DNA from: Acidobacteriota bacterium | GTDB lineage: Bacteria > Acidobacteriota > Terriglobia > Terriglobales > Acidobacteriaceae | Length of the DNA stretch: 64,000 bases | Assembly (NCBI GenBank): GCA_003225555.1 | Contig: QIAM01000026.1 | Span: 1-64,000, forward strand | Direction of reading: 5' to 3' | In this document: piece by piece, positions 9,156-18,870 of the stretch | How the letters are laid out: each line of letters starts with the position of its first letter | How positions within the stretch are numbered: position 1 is the first letter of the stretch | Notes under the pieces: generated by a model | What the model was told of the DNA's origin: nothing | What the model saw: the letters and a program-made list of their open reading frames with translations, nothing else | Databases searched by the model: none | Made by a program: the position numbers and the translations under genes

Positions 9156-10049
9156 ATGGGCGGAGACGCGCGCCGGTTGGCGATGACTCAGTGGGATGTG
9201 TTCTCGTCACGGGCTCTTGAGGGGAATTCTCTCGCCGTGTTTCTGGACGCGACCGGCCTCGCTGACAGTGAAATGCAGTCCATCGCCAAGGAGATGAACC
9301 TCTCGGAGACTACGTTCATTTTTCCGCGCGATGCGGCGACGGAGCGCGAACGTGGTGTGCGGGTCCGGATCTTCACGGTACAGGAGGAGTTGCCTTTCGC
9401 GGGACATCCTACCCTGGGCACAGCATTCGCATTGCGAGCACGCAATGGCGGGAACGACGTCTCCCTCGATCTGAATGTGGGCAGGGTTCCAGTACATTTT
9501 GAAGAGAGGTCGGGGCAGCCGGCCTTTGGAGAGATGACGCAAGTTGACCCGGTGTTCGGAGATGAACATAACCGTGAAGCAGTGGCACAAGCACTCGGTT
9601 TGAAATTGGAAGATTTCGATCCTTCTCTGCCCATCCAGACCGTTTCAACGGGCGTGGCCTTCGTGGTTACGCCACTGCGGTCTTTGAGCGTGATCCAGAA
9701 GCTGCGGATCGATCTGAATCGCGCTGCGGAATATACGGCCAAAGCCGAGGGAAAGTTTTTCTACTTCGTGACACGGGAGGCGGTGGACCGCGATGCTCGG
9801 TTGCACGCGCGCATGCTGTTTTATAACGGTGAAGACCCCGCTACGGGCTCGGCTGCGGGGTGTACTGCGGCGTGGATGGTGGCTCATGGTGTGGCGAAGT
9901 CTGACGAGCGCGTGCTGATTGAGCAAGGGGTCGAGATGAAGCGGCCCAGCCGGATTTTTGTGCGGGCGTCGCGCAACGATAACCGTGTAGTCAACGTACG
10001 CGTTGGCGGGAATGCGGTGGAAGTCATGCGCGGTGAACTTTTGCTTTAG
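9156..10049 (+). CDS. PhzF-family isomerase/epimerase
   Basis: 297 residues from ATG 9156, which has GAGGAGGGGA 5 nt upstream; longer in-frame starts lie in repeat DNA and are rejected. The N-terminus has the PhzF signature (WDVFSSRALEGNSLAVFLDA), the catalytic-Glu block (MNLSETTFIFP) and EELPFAGHPTLGTAFAL; the C-terminal half has the second fold repeat with FYNGEDPATGSAAGCTAAWM. PhzF-like proteins are diaminopimelate-epimerase-fold isomerases. Most members outside phenazine clusters have unknown substrates, and no phenazine genes are nearby, so only the family call is safe. Monocistronic. Confidence 0.9.
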   Translation: MGGDARRLAMTQWDVFSSRALEGNSLAVFLDATGLADSEMQSIAKEMNLSETTFIFPRDAATERERGVRVRIFTVQEELPFAGHPTLGTAFALRARNGGNDVSLDLNVGRVPVHFEERSGQPAFGEMTQVDPVFGDEHNREAVAQALGLKLEDFDPSLPIQTVSTGVAFVVTPLRSLSVIQKLRIDLNRAAEYTAKAEGKFFYFVTREAVDRDARLHARMLFYNGEDPATGSAAGCTAAWMVAHGVAKSDERVLIEQGVEMKRPSRIFVRASRNDNRVVNVRVGGNAVEVMRGELLL

Positions 10050-10256
10050 ACCGCATCTCCAATCGCCGAAAAATCCTGCGGCGCACGCGCTGGCGCAAAG
10101 AGCAATGGCCATAAAGTCCCATTAACGTCCGCGGTACTTTACAGTAGACCGGCTTCCCGTTAGCATGCATCTCGCTCTGACATTCTTCATATTGAGAAAA
10201 GCCTCTGTTGGTTTGCGTTGCGTTGATCCGGCCCACCAACGGACTGCAGATAGGAA

Positions 10257-10679
10257 ATGAAACCGAAACGGACCATCCTGTGCGTCGACGATAACGAACA
10301 ATCTCTTTCCCATCGCAAGATCATGCTGGAGACACGCGGATACCGTGTCGTTAGCCTTTCCCGGGGCGAAGAGGCGCTGGAACGTTTCAAACAGGGTGGG
10401 ATCGATCTGGTCTTGACCGACATGGCCATGCCGGGGCTCGACGGTCCGCAACTGATTGCTGCCGTCAAGAATCTGTCGCCGCACACTCCTGCCATCCTCA
10501 TCTCCAGCAAAGTGCGTTTGTACGATCACGAATCGCAAGCCGACGTTTTTCTGGCTAAGGGCATGTACGCGCCGGCGGATTTGCTGGAACGCATCCGGCT
10601 GCTGCTGGTTCGCAAGCGTGGACCGAAGCGCATACAGCATCGACATTCAAGTTTTTCCTCTCAGATTGGCGTCGCCTAG
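10257..10679 (+). CDS. Single-domain response regulator (CheY-like receiver)
   Basis: 140 residues, a receiver domain with no output domain. Conserved positions are visible: acidic pair D11/D12 in CVDDNE, phosphoacceptor D55 in LVLTDMAMPG, Ser at about 83-84 (ILISS) and Lys101 (FLAKG). The last 20 residues are a basic tail. It probably relays phosphate to or from a partner kinase; no kinase gene is adjacent, so its pathway is unknown. The upstream 200 nt and downstream 135 nt are non-coding. Confidence 0.88.
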   Translation: MKPKRTILCVDDNEQSLSHRKIMLETRGYRVVSLSRGEEALERFKQGGIDLVLTDMAMPGLDGPQLIAAVKNLSPHTPAILISSKVRLYDHESQADVFLAKGMYAPADLLERIRLLLVRKRGPKRIQHRHSSFSSQIGVA

Positions 10680-10697
10680 CTCGACACCCAAACCTTA

Positions 10698-10740
10698 ATC
10701 GCAGAGAACGCTGAGAAATGCCGCAGAGGTCGCGGAGAAA
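10698..10740. repeat. CGCAGAG-type short dispersed repeat, copy 1
   Basis: ATCGCAGAGAACGCTGAGAA followed by a CCGCAGAG unit; a near copy occurs at 19512-19553. Both lie just upstream of genes, in non-coding DNA. Confidence 0.55.
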
Positions 10741-10815
10741 GCCCTGCCACGCAAACAGGTTGGGTGCGCGAGGGCCATCTTCGATAATTAAGTTCGTGTA
10801 AGATCGTCATCAGGC

Positions 10816-11520
10816 ATGGCCGAAGCGTTCATCGAAGCAAGAGACCTGCGCAAGACCTACCACGTCGGAAAGATCGAAGTACAGGCGCTGCGCGGAATCT
10901 CGTTCAGCGTACAGAAGGGCGAATTTGTCAGCGTCGTGGGTCCGTCGGGCAGCGGGAAGTCGACTCTCTTCTACTTACTCGGGGGATTGACTCGCGCCGA
11001 CTCGGGCAGCGTGGTGCTTGACGGTGATGACTTTGCCACGCTCTCCGACGCCGAGCGCACTCGGAAGCGGAAGCGGAAGATTGGGTTCGTATTCCAGAAA
11101 TTCAACCTGCTGCCGACTTTGGACGCTCGCTCCAATATCCTGATCGCGCAGGAAATCCTGGGCAATGGTCATCGCGATCCGGCGCATTTCGACCGCATCA
11201 CCGGCTTGCTGGGGCTGACGAAGCGGCTTGGGCATCGTCCCGCGGAACTGTCTGGCGGAGAGCAGCAGCGCGTGGCCCTCGCGCGGGCGCTGATCAACAA
11301 GCCGGCTATTGTTCTCGCTGACGAGCCTACCGGTAATCTCGACTCCAAAAACTCCGATGTCGTGCTGCGGATGCTGCGGCAGTCAAACCAGGAATTGGGA
11401 CAAACCGTTCTCATGATTACGCATAATCCGGAAGCGGCGAGGTATGGGGACCGGATCATCCATATGCGCGATGGCGAGATCGTGAGGCCGGAGGATGATC
11501 CGCAATGGGTGGCGCACTAA
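10816..11520 (+). CDS. ABC transporter ATP-binding protein, LolD/MacB type
   Basis: 234 residues with all ABC motifs: Walker A GPSGSGKST (about 42-50), Q-loop FVFQKFNLLPTL, signature LSGGEQQRVALARAL (about 144-158), Walker B IVLADEPTGNLDS and H-loop MITHNPE. The TGNLDS and GEIVR features place it in the LolD/MacB/FtsE-like group, which drives extrusion or release of lipoproteins and other periplasmic substrates through an FtsX-like permease. No permease is adjacent, so its partner must lie elsewhere. The ribosome site upstream of ATG 10816 is weak. Confidence 0.9.
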   Translation: MAEAFIEARDLRKTYHVGKIEVQALRGISFSVQKGEFVSVVGPSGSGKSTLFYLLGGLTRADSGSVVLDGDDFATLSDAERTRKRKRKIGFVFQKFNLLPTLDARSNILIAQEILGNGHRDPAHFDRITGLLGLTKRLGHRPAELSGGEQQRVALARALINKPAIVLADEPTGNLDSKNSDVVLRMLRQSNQELGQTVLMITHNPEAARYGDRIIHMRDGEIVRPEDDPQWVAH

Positions 11521-11773
11521 GCACTCGCCTCGACCTAACCGCCGGCGTTCTGGGCTTGCCCTCGTTTGGTGAACCTGAGTCACTGCTAGTGTGGACTTGT
11601 TTCACATGAGCTTCGAACTGCCGTTGCAGTGAGTTTACGTATTCTTCGCGATCTGGACGATGCGATCCAGAGCTGGCTTTGAACTTTACGTCAGAACAGG
11701 CACTGCATTGAGCCTCTACTGGGATGGTTCCCAGCCACTGGGTGCCGCGCAGAACTGGGTGCTTGGTTGGCAT
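11456..11773 (-). CDS. Small protein with CxxC and HxxxxH pairs (possible zinc finger)
   Basis: 105 residues if read from ATG 11773. The first 65 residues look protein-like: WLGTIPVEAQCSACSDVKF, then a charged helix ending in HVKQVH, giving a C-x2-C...H-x4-H arrangement that could bind zinc. From memory such short CxxC/HxxxxH proteins occur in Acidobacteria, but I cannot confirm a family. The C-terminal tail is low complexity and overlaps antisense with the end of the ABC ATPase gene. No clear ribosome site, so existence is moderately likely only. Confidence 0.4.
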   Translation of the reverse strand: MPTKHPVLRGTQWLGTIPVEAQCSACSDVKFKASSGSHRPDREEYVNSLQRQFEAHVKQVHTSSDSGSPNEGKPRTPAVRSRRVLSAPPIADHPPASRSRHRAYG

Positions 11774-11818
11774 AGATTCAAAGATACAACGCCAGTCTGT
11801 GCTTTTTGCAGCCTAGCG

Positions 11819-11847
11819 TTGCTGCGCCCTAAGCGGTCATTTATAAT
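11819..11847 (+). promoter_or_regulatory. Sigma-70-type promoter of the tRNA-Gly/tRNA-Cys pair
   Basis: TTGCTG (11819-11824), 17-nt spacer and a perfect TATAAT (11842-11847). The tRNA-Gly 5' end follows 13 nt after the -10 box. Confidence 0.7.
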
Positions 11848-11859
11848 CGGTTTTGCTGA

Positions 11860-11934
<75 letters not shown>

Positions 11935-12009
11935 GATTCTCACGTTTCCAGACCTGGCTGTTCCCTGCGGATAGACTTTTTCCGGCCGGAACGCTAACGT
12001 AGTGGCAGG

Positions 12010-12086
<77 letters not shown>

Positions 12087-12114
12087 CCTTCCTTGAATCT
12101 TCTGACCTTCAGGC

Positions 12115-12969
12115 ATGACCAACCTGAGCGATAGATGGCAACGGTACGTGCTGATTTTCCTGATCGCGGCGGCGACCTCTTCTGCCGGAAGTCAGACAGC
12201 GGCTCCCCGCGGCAGCGACGCTGCATGGGTATTGGCCTGGAGCGACGAGTTCAATGGACCAAACGGTTCGACAGTTGATCCGACGAAGTGGGTTGCCGAA
12301 ACTGGAGGCGATGGTTGGGGCAACCATGAACTGGAGTACTACACCAGCCGTCCGCAGAACGTCTACCAGCATGATGGCAGCCTGGTTATCAAGGCCGTCG
12401 CTGAAAAATATACTGGCCCGGACGGTGTGACACGCGACTACACATCTGCCCGTCTGAAAACCTTTGGGAAGTTTGCCCAGGCTTATGGGCGCTTCGAAGC
12501 TCGCATCAAGATTCCGTATGGACAGGGCACGTGGCCTGCGTTCTGGATGCTGGGGGAGGACATCGATAAAGCCGGCTGGCCGGCCTGTGGCGAGATTGAC
12601 ATCATGGAGAACGTCGGGAAAGAGCCGGGCATGGTCCATGGCACGATTCACGGGCCTGGATATTCGGGCGAAAAGGGGATCGGTGCTCCCTACACGGTCT
12701 CGGGCAAACAGAAGTTCGCGGATGACTTTCACCTCTTTGCCGTGGAGTGGGAGCCGGCGGTGATCCGCTTCTATGTGGATAAAGATCTCTACGCGACAGT
12801 GATCCCGGCTGATCTTCCCAAAGGATCGAAATGGGTTTACGATCACCCGTTTTTCTTGCTGTTGAATGTCGCGGTCGGAGGCGACTGGCCGGGGAGTCCG
12901 GATCCGACCACTACCTTTCCCCAGACTATGCTGGTGGATTATGTGCGGGTTTACCGCCGAGCCAACTGA
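12115..12969 (+). CDS. Secreted glycoside hydrolase family 16 (endo-beta-1,3/1,3-1,4-glucanase-like)
   Basis: 284 residues, the usual size of a single-domain GH16. The signal peptide is about 1-27 (YVLIFLIAAATSSAGSQ). The GH16 jelly roll follows: LAWSDEFNGPNG, WGNHELEYYTSRPQNV, FEARIKIPYGQGTWPAFWML, and the catalytic signature GEIDIMENVG with the E-x-D-x-x-E residues (nucleophile and acid/base). The C-terminal half has FAVEWEPAVIRFYVD and LLNVAVGGDWPG. The EIDIMEN form, with an extra Met, is the laminarinase-like type, so beta-1,3-glucans are the most likely substrate. It starts 30 nt after tRNA-Cys and may be read from the tRNA promoter or its own. Confidence 0.93.
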   Translation: MTNLSDRWQRYVLIFLIAAATSSAGSQTAAPRGSDAAWVLAWSDEFNGPNGSTVDPTKWVAETGGDGWGNHELEYYTSRPQNVYQHDGSLVIKAVAEKYTGPDGVTRDYTSARLKTFGKFAQAYGRFEARIKIPYGQGTWPAFWMLGEDIDKAGWPACGEIDIMENVGKEPGMVHGTIHGPGYSGEKGIGAPYTVSGKQKFADDFHLFAVEWEPAVIRFYVDKDLYATVIPADLPKGSKWVYDHPFFLLLNVAVGGDWPGSPDPTTTFPQTMLVDYVRVYRRAN

Positions 12970-13098
12970 CCAGTAACCCTTGCACCAGACCCGACCGGCC
13001 TGCGGAGGCCACACTTGCAATTCAGAAGGCTTGCTGCTGTCTCCCGCGTGGTCGTAGACTTGTGCCCGCATTCAGCGCAATTCACCCGCAAGGAACGA

Positions 13099-14211
13099 AT
13101 GTACCCTCACAAGCAGTTATCAGACGCAAAACGCATTCTCGCCCTTGTCGCATTCTGCTTCACTCTCTCCAGCGCCGAAGCTCAGAGTACGCCTGCTGAA
13201 AGGGCTGGCGACTACGTTCGTGCTGAAATCCAGAAGCAGCACATCCCCGGAATTGCCCTTCTGGTCGCGCGCCACGGAAGGATCGTTCGCGCGGATGGCT
13301 TTGGTCTGGCGAATGTTGAACTCGAAGTTCCCACCAAGCCCCAGACAATATTCCAGTCGGGATCGGTGGGCAAACAGTTCACCGCTACTGCGGTGATGAT
13401 GCTCGTGGAAGAAGGCAAGGTGAGTCTGGATGACCCGCTCACGAAGTATTTCGGGGATGCTCCGCCGACCTGGCGGGATGTCACGGTGCGGGAACTGCTG
13501 AGCCACACCGCGGGCTTTGGCGACTATCCCGAGAAGTTTGACTTCCGCAAGGATTGGACTGAAGAGGAACTACTCAAGCTGGTCGAGAGCATCCCGCTGG
13601 CATATCCGCCGGGCACGAAGTGGGAGTACAGCAATCTCGGATACCTGACGCTGGGCCTGCTGATTCATCACGTGACTGGACAGTTCTACGGGGACTTTCT
13701 ACAGGACCGGATTTTCAAGCCGTTGGGGATGCAGACTACGCGCATCATCAGCGAAGCCGACATCGTTCCGAATCGTGCCGCTGGTTACAGGTTGGTGAAA
13801 GGCGAACTTAAGAACCAGGAATGGGTCGCGCCCGTGATGAACACGACGGCCGATGGGAGTTTGTATTTTTCGATTTTGGATCTGGCTGAGTGGGATGCTG
13901 CGCTGTATACGGAGAAATTATTGAAGCGCTCGAGTTTGGAGCTGATGTGGACTCCGGTCAAGTTGAAGAATGGACAGCCTAACGGGGAGGGCTACGGCTT
14001 CGGGTGGTTCATCGGGGAGCAACACGGGCATCACGTGGTTCATCACGATGGGGCTTGGCAGGGATTCAAGTCTGCCATTGCGCGCTACACGGATGACCAA
14101 CTGACGGTTGTGGTGCTGGCGAATCTGGCGGAGGCGAAGCCAGGGGACATCGCTCAACACGTGGCGGAAATTTACCTGTCTGATCAACAACCACGCGACA
14201 ACACTCCCTAG
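13099..14211 (+). CDS. Secreted serine hydrolase, class C beta-lactamase/D-aminopeptidase family
   Basis: 370 residues from ATG 13099 (AAGGAA ribosome site); an upstream in-frame extension to 13015 lacks support. A signal peptide ([18 protein letters not shown]) leads to the penicillin-binding-like fold. Active-site motifs: SxxK in GSVGKQFTA (Ser nucleophile, Lys base), YSN in KWEYSNLGY, and HDG in VHHDGAWQG in place of KTG. Such proteins are esterases, D-aminopeptidases or peptidoglycan hydrolases more often than true beta-lactamases; the substrate cannot be told from sequence. Periplasmic. Monocistronic and followed by a dispersed repeat. Confidence 0.9.
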   Translation: MYPHKQLSDAKRILALVAFCFTLSSAEAQSTPAERAGDYVRAEIQKQHIPGIALLVARHGRIVRADGFGLANVELEVPTKPQTIFQSGSVGKQFTATAVMMLVEEGKVSLDDPLTKYFGDAPPTWRDVTVRELLSHTAGFGDYPEKFDFRKDWTEEELLKLVESIPLAYPPGTKWEYSNLGYLTLGLLIHHVTGQFYGDFLQDRIFKPLGMQTTRIISEADIVPNRAAGYRLVKGELKNQEWVAPVMNTTADGSLYFSILDLAEWDAALYTEKLLKRSSLELMWTPVKLKNGQPNGEGYGFGWFIGEQHGHHVVHHDGAWQGFKSAIARYTDDQLTVVVLANLAEAKPGDIAQHVAEIYLSDQQPRDNTP

Positions 14212-14246
14212 CAGTACGCGGAAAAAGTCCCTTGGGTCGGTTAGAG

Positions 14247-14318
14247 CCGCCCTCAGCGGCTTAAAGCCGCATTGATTTTGCACGGCTTACGGCACGAGTG
14301 AAACTCGTGCCCTTCCCA
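14247..14318. repeat. Dispersed double-palindrome repeat, copy 2
   Basis: GCGGCTTAAAGCCGC, an ATTGATTTTG linker, then GGCACGAGTGAAACTCGTGCC. Same layout and orientation as copy 1 at 8437, with a diverged second palindrome. Confidence 0.75.
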
Positions 14319-14482
14319 ATCGTTCTCGATAACGGAGTTTTTCAGCATCCCGCGTAGGCGAAGGAAAAGCCAATGGGTCGACCAGGCTTACTTTTTTACG
14401 ACTTGCAGGCCGCCTTCGGAATCTAAGACTCGCGAAGGTGGCTCTGCTACCCTTGTTTCCGGTCGGCTAGCTCCAACTCCTT

Positions 14483-17400
14483 ATGTGGTTAGTTCGCCTG
14501 GCGCTGCGGCGTCCCTACACGATTGCTGTCTCCTGCCTCCTGGTCATGCTGCTGGGAGCGTTGTCCCTTACGCGCATGCAGGTGGATATCTTCCCGGTGA
14601 TCAACATCCCGGTGGTTGCGGTGGTGTGGAACTATCCGGGGCTCTCGGCGCAGGACATGGAACGCCGTGTTGTGTTGATCAGCGAACGGGGCTACTCCAC
14701 CACGGTCAATGGAATCTCCCGCATCGAGTCGCGGTCGATCTCGGGAATCGGGCTGCTGAAGGTGTACTTCCAGCCGGGAACCGACATCGGCGCAGCGATT
14801 GCACAGATCTCTTCCGTATCCAGCACGATTCTGCGGATCGCGCCTCCGGGCATCACGCCGCCTAGCGTGATTCAGTTCAATGCCACGAATGTGCCGGTGG
14901 CGCAGCTGACAATTTTCAGCAACACCCTTCCTGAGCAGCAGCTTTACGATTACGGCCTGAACTTCATTCGCGTGCGCCTGTTTACGATCCCGGGGTTGTC
15001 GACTCCCGCGCCGTTTGGTGGCAAGGAAAGGCAGATCATCGTAGATATCAATCCACAAGCACTAGCGGCGAAGGGGCTGTCGGCGGGGGATGTGGTGAGT
15101 GCATTGCAAGCGTCCAACGTTATTCTCCCGGCGGGCGATGCGCGCATTGGAAGCACCGACTATGTGGTGCAGCTGAATTCAAGTCCGGATACGGTTGCTC
15201 AGTTTCGGCAGATTCCGATCAAGGTGGTGGGCTCTGCTCCGGTATTGCTCGGCGACGTTGCACAGGTGTCCGACAGCTTTGCCGAACAGCGCGCCATCGT
15301 CCACGTGAATGGCAAACGCGCGACTTATCTTGCCATCCTCAAACATTCGGACGCATCGACGCTGGCGGTTGTGGAGGCTACACGGGAGGCTCTGCCGCTC
15401 ATCAAGGCATCGGCCCCGCAGGGCATGGAACTCAAGATTGACTTCGACCAGTCTGTGTTCGTGCGGGGGGCCATCAGGGGAGTGGTGCGCGAGGCTATTC
15501 TCTCTTCGATCCTGGTCTCGCTGATGATTCTGGTTTTCCTTGGAAGCTGGCGCAGCGTGATCGTGGTGTGTACTTCCATCCCGCTGGCGATTTTTACGGC
15601 GATCATCGGTCTGAACCTGAGCGGCGACACGATCAACATCATGACGCTGGGCGGACTCGCGCTGGCGATCGGGATGCTCGTGGATGATGCCACCGTCGAG
15701 ATAGAGAACATCAACCGCAATTTCGATATGGACAAGCCGATCACCGTCGCGATTCTGGATGGCGCGAGCCAGATTGCGGTGCCCGCGATTGTGGCGACGC
15801 TGGCGATCTGTATTGTGTTTTTCCCGGTGGTGCTGCTGTCGGGCGCGGCCCGCTACTTGTTCACGCCGATGGCGTTGGCGGTTGTGCTGGCCATGCTCGC
15901 GTCGTATGTGCTGTCGCGCACGTTGGTTCCGACATTGTCGCGAATCTTGTTCGAAGGTCATCGCGAATCGGATCACGCCAAAGAAGAACCGAAGAGCATC
16001 GGTGGGCGGCTCAATCGGTGGCGTGAACGTGCTTTCGAGCGTCTGCAATCCTCCTATGGCGGCGTGCTGGAACTGGTGCTGCATCATCGGGTGTTTGCGA
16101 TGTGCGTATTCGTGCTGCTTTTCGCGGTGACGGCGGTGCTGCCGTTTCTCGTCGGCAGCGATTTCTTTCCGAGTGTCGACGTCGGACTCATGCAGCTTCA
16201 CTTCCGTGCGCCGATCGGAACCCGCCTAGAGAATACGGAGAAAATGCTGATGCAGGTAGAAGACCGCATTCGGCAGATTATTGCCGCCGATGAAGTTGAC
16301 ACGATCAACGACATGCAGGGCATTCCGACCTCTTACAATCTCGCGTTTGTGCCCACCGACAACGTTGGCGACATGGATGCCGAGATTTTGATCGCTTTGA
16401 AACCGAAGCATCGTCCGACTGACGGATACATGCAGCAAATCCGCGAACAGCTGCCGCGGGAGTTTCCGGGATCAAGTTTTTACTTCCAATCGGCGGACAT
16501 CGTGAGTCAGGTGTTGAATTTTGGCGTGCCTTCACCGGTCGACATTCAGGTTGAGGGTCCGAATCTGGATCAGTCGTACCAGATCGCGCAGCAATTGCAG
16601 GAGGAAATTCGGAAGGTGCCCGGGGCGGTGGATGTGCATATTAAACAAGCGATTCGCTATCCGGCTCTGCGCATCAACGTTGACCGGGACCGTGCGGCGC
16701 GACTGGGGCTGACGGAGCAGGGAGTGGCGAACAGCATGCTGATCTCGTTGTCTTCGAGTTCGCTGATTGCTCCGTCGTATTTCCTGAACCCGGCGAATAA
16801 CGTGAACTATGTGGTCGCTGTACGCATTCCACCGGAGCGCTTCGATTCGGTGGACACGCTGATGAGCACTCCACTGAGCCTGCCGGGATCGGCCGCGCCC
16901 CTGCAAGTCGCAGGTACTCCGCAGACACAGCCTATCCCGCAACCACAATACGAGACGTTATCCAACGTGTCGCGGGTCGTTCCGGATTCCGTTCCGGCGG
17001 AGGTAAATCATTACACCGTCCAGCGCGTGATCGACATCAATACCAACATACAAGGGCGCGACCTCGGCTCTGTAGTCGGTGGCATCCAGAAGAAGATCGA
17101 CGCTCTTGGAAAGTTGCCCCAGGGAACGCGCGTTACCGTGCACGGGCAGTATGAGGTGATGAATCAGTCGTTCCGCAGCCTGCTGCTGGGCCTGATTCTG
17201 GCGATTGTGCTGGTCTATCTGCTGATCGTGGTGCTGTTTCAGTCGTGGATGGATCCTTTTATTATCATGATTGCGGTGCCGGGCGCGCTGGTCGGCATGC
17301 TGTGGATGCTGGCACTGACGGGCACTACGATCAATGTGGAGTCGCTGATGGGCTCGATCATGGCCGTAGGGATTGCGACTTCGAACTCGATCCTGCTGGT

Positions 17401-17737
17401 CAGTTATGCCAATGATGCGCGCGTGGAGAAGAATATCTCTCCGCTCGAGGCTGCCCTGGAAGCGGGAAAGACGCGGCTGCGGCCGGTGCTGATGACGGCC
17501 TTAGCCATGATTATCGGTATGATTCCCATGGCGCTTGCTCTCGGTGAAGCCGGTGAGCAAAATGCGCCGCTCGGGCGCGCCGTGATTGGAGGTTTGCTGG
17601 TGGCCACGGTGGTGACGTTGTTTATTGTCCCGGTGGTTTACTCTCTGTTGCGGAAGGATTTTCCGACGCGACACTTGCTGGACGAGAAGTTTGCTGCCGA
17701 GGCTCGGGGCGAAACGTTTGAGGTGGAGGGACGTTGA
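14483..17737 (+). CDS. RND-family efflux permease (AcrB/HAE1-like)
   Basis: 1084 residues with the RND plan: TM1 at the N-terminus, a large periplasmic porter domain, TM2-6 (about 330-500), a second porter domain and TM7-12. The TM4 proton-relay motif is GMLVDDATVEIENI (adjacent Asp pair), and VDIFPVINIPVV with GxSAQDMER follows TM1. It exports drugs or other hydrophobic compounds in exchange for protons. The adaptor gene follows with a 4-nt overlap (stop TGA within TTGA); permease-first order is the reverse of acrAB. No outer-membrane channel gene is adjacent, so a shared TolC-type factor must be elsewhere. Confidence 0.94.
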   Translation: MWLVRLALRRPYTIAVSCLLVMLLGALSLTRMQVDIFPVINIPVVAVVWNYPGLSAQDMERRVVLISERGYSTTVNGISRIESRSISGIGLLKVYFQPGTDIGAAIAQISSVSSTILRIAPPGITPPSVIQFNATNVPVAQLTIFSNTLPEQQLYDYGLNFIRVRLFTIPGLSTPAPFGGKERQIIVDINPQALAAKGLSAGDVVSALQASNVILPAGDARIGSTDYVVQLNSSPDTVAQFRQIPIKVVGSAPVLLGDVAQVSDSFAEQRAIVHVNGKRATYLAILKHSDASTLAVVEATREALPLIKASAPQGMELKIDFDQSVFVRGAIRGVVREAILSSILVSLMILVFLGSWRSVIVVCTSIPLAIFTAIIGLNLSGDTINIMTLGGLALAIGMLVDDATVEIENINRNFDMDKPITVAILDGASQIAVPAIVATLAICIVFFPVVLLSGAARYLFTPMALAVVLAMLASYVLSRTLVPTLSRILFEGHRESDHAKEEPKSIGGRLNRWRERAFERLQSSYGGVLELVLHHRVFAMCVFVLLFAVTAVLPFLVGSDFFPSVDVGLMQLHFRAPIGTRLENTEKMLMQVEDRIRQIIAADEVDTINDMQGIPTSYNLAFVPTDNVGDMDAEILIALKPKHRPTDGYMQQIREQLPREFPGSSFYFQSADIVSQVLNFGVPSPVDIQVEGPNLDQSYQIAQQLQEEIRKVPGAVDVHIKQAIRYPALRINVDRDRAARLGLTEQGVANSMLISLSSSSLIAPSYFLNPANNVNYVVAVRIPPERFDSVDTLMSTPLSLPGSAAPLQVAGTPQTQPIPQPQYETLSNVSRVVPDSVPAEVNHYTVQRVIDINTNIQGRDLGSVVGGIQKKIDALGKLPQGTRVTVHGQYEVMNQSFRSLLLGLILAIVLVYLLIVVLFQSWMDPFIIMIAVPGALVGMLWMLALTGTTINVESLMGSIMAVGIATSNSILLVSYANDARVEKNISPLEAALEAGKTRLRPVLMTALAMIIGMIPMALALGEAGEQNAPLGRAVIGGLLVATVVTLFIVPVVYSLLRKDFPTRHLLDEKFAAEARGETFEVEGR

Positions 17738-18864
17738 CAGCGGAAGCACAAGGACGACGGAGCGGTTCCGGCTGGCTGTATCTGGCGGGATTCGTGGCCG
17801 TGATCGTGGCGGCGGTCATGGCCTTCGTCTTATTTACTCGCCAACGCAGCCACGTCGAAGCGGCTACCGCGAAACTGACCGTCGAACAACAAAGCGGGCC
17901 GACCGTGGAAGTGGTGACGGCGCATCGGGTAACGGGCTCGGATCAGCTGCGCCTGATCGGAGAGGCTCATCCGTTTCAGACCGCGATTGTGTACGCAAAA
18001 GTAGGCGGTTACATGCGCAGCATCAACGTGGACAAGGGTGATGCCGTGGGGGGAAACCAGGTCATCGCGGTGATTGAGTCGCCGGAGACCGACAAGCAGT
18101 ATCAAGCTGCGGTCGCAGATGCACACAACAAAGAACTGATCGCGGGCCGGGCCGCGATGCTGGTGAAGGAGAAAGTCATCTCGCAGCAGGCTGCGGACCA
18201 GGCTGAGGCGGACGCCACTGTATCCAAGTCACAACTGGAGCGTCTGGAGACCCTGAAATCTTATGAGCAGATTCGGGCGCCGTTCAGCGGAACGGTCACC
18301 GCACGATTTGCCGACCCGGGAGCCCTTATCCAAGATGCTGCGGCTTCGCAAACCAGCGCGCTGCCGGTGGTTGAGATTTCAGAAACGCGGCGGCTTCGCA
18401 TTTACATCTATGTGGACCAGGCGCACGCGGCCTTTGTGCGTCCTGGAGACCAGGTCACGATCCTCGATCAAGCCCGGCCCGATGCCAAGGTCTCGGCGCG
18501 CGTTACCCGCACCAGCGGCGAGATCGACCCCAAGACGCGGACTTTGCTGGTCGAGATCGATGTAGCCAATCCGCACAACCGGATTCTCGCCGGCAGTTTT
18601 GTCCAGGTGGAGCTGAAACTGCAGACGCCGCACTACGTCGAGGTTCCTTCCGATGCGCTCATCGTCAAGGGGAATCGGACGCTGGTGGCGACGGTCACTC
18701 CTGACAACATTGTGAGATTCAGGCAGGTAGTCGTTGCGGACCAAACCGGCGAAAGCGCGCGACTGCTTAGCGGCTTGAACGAGGGAGAGCGGGTAGCTCG
18801 CAACGTAGGCGAACGCGCCAGCGAAGGCAGCAAGGTGCAACCAGTTGTGCGGCCGGGGAGCTAG
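17734..18864 (+). CDS. RND efflux periplasmic adaptor (membrane fusion protein)
   Basis: 376 residues beginning with TTG at 17734, which overlaps the permease stop; AGGTGGAGGG lies just upstream. One N-terminal transmembrane anchor (LYLAGFVAVIVAAVMAFVLF), then a biotinyl-lipoyl-like half (YMRSINVDKGDAVGGNQVIAVIESPE), a short alpha-hairpin, the second lipoyl half (YEQIRAPFSGTVTARFADPGALI), a beta-barrel and a C-terminal membrane-proximal domain. It links the inner-membrane permease to an outer-membrane channel. The hairpin is short, as in heavy-metal or MdtA-like adaptors. Confidence 0.92.
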   Translation: MTAEAQGRRSGSGWLYLAGFVAVIVAAVMAFVLFTRQRSHVEAATAKLTVEQQSGPTVEVVTAHRVTGSDQLRLIGEAHPFQTAIVYAKVGGYMRSINVDKGDAVGGNQVIAVIESPETDKQYQAAVADAHNKELIAGRAAMLVKEKVISQQAADQAEADATVSKSQLERLETLKSYEQIRAPFSGTVTARFADPGALIQDAAASQTSALPVVEISETRRLRIYIYVDQAHAAFVRPGDQVTILDQARPDAKVSARVTRTSGEIDPKTRTLLVEIDVANPHNRILAGSFVQVELKLQTPHYVEVPSDALIVKGNRTLVATVTPDNIVRFRQVVVADQTGESARLLSGLNEGERVARNVGERASEGSKVQPVVRPGS

Positions 18865-18870
18865 ACGACG

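Noticed and set aside
10816-11520. Calling the lone ATPase macB or lolD outright
   Set aside because: No permease or lipoprotein-release partner is adjacent, so only the wider group can be given.
13099-14211. Calling the serine hydrolase an antibiotic-resistance beta-lactamase
   Set aside because: SxxK and YSN are shared by many esterases and peptidases of the fold; HDG instead of KTG and an absent AmpR-type regulator argue against a resistance role.
15179-16201. 340-codon minus-strand frame inside the RND permease gene
   Set aside because: Composition (Arg, His and Gln rich) is that of an antisense shadow of a high-GC gene.
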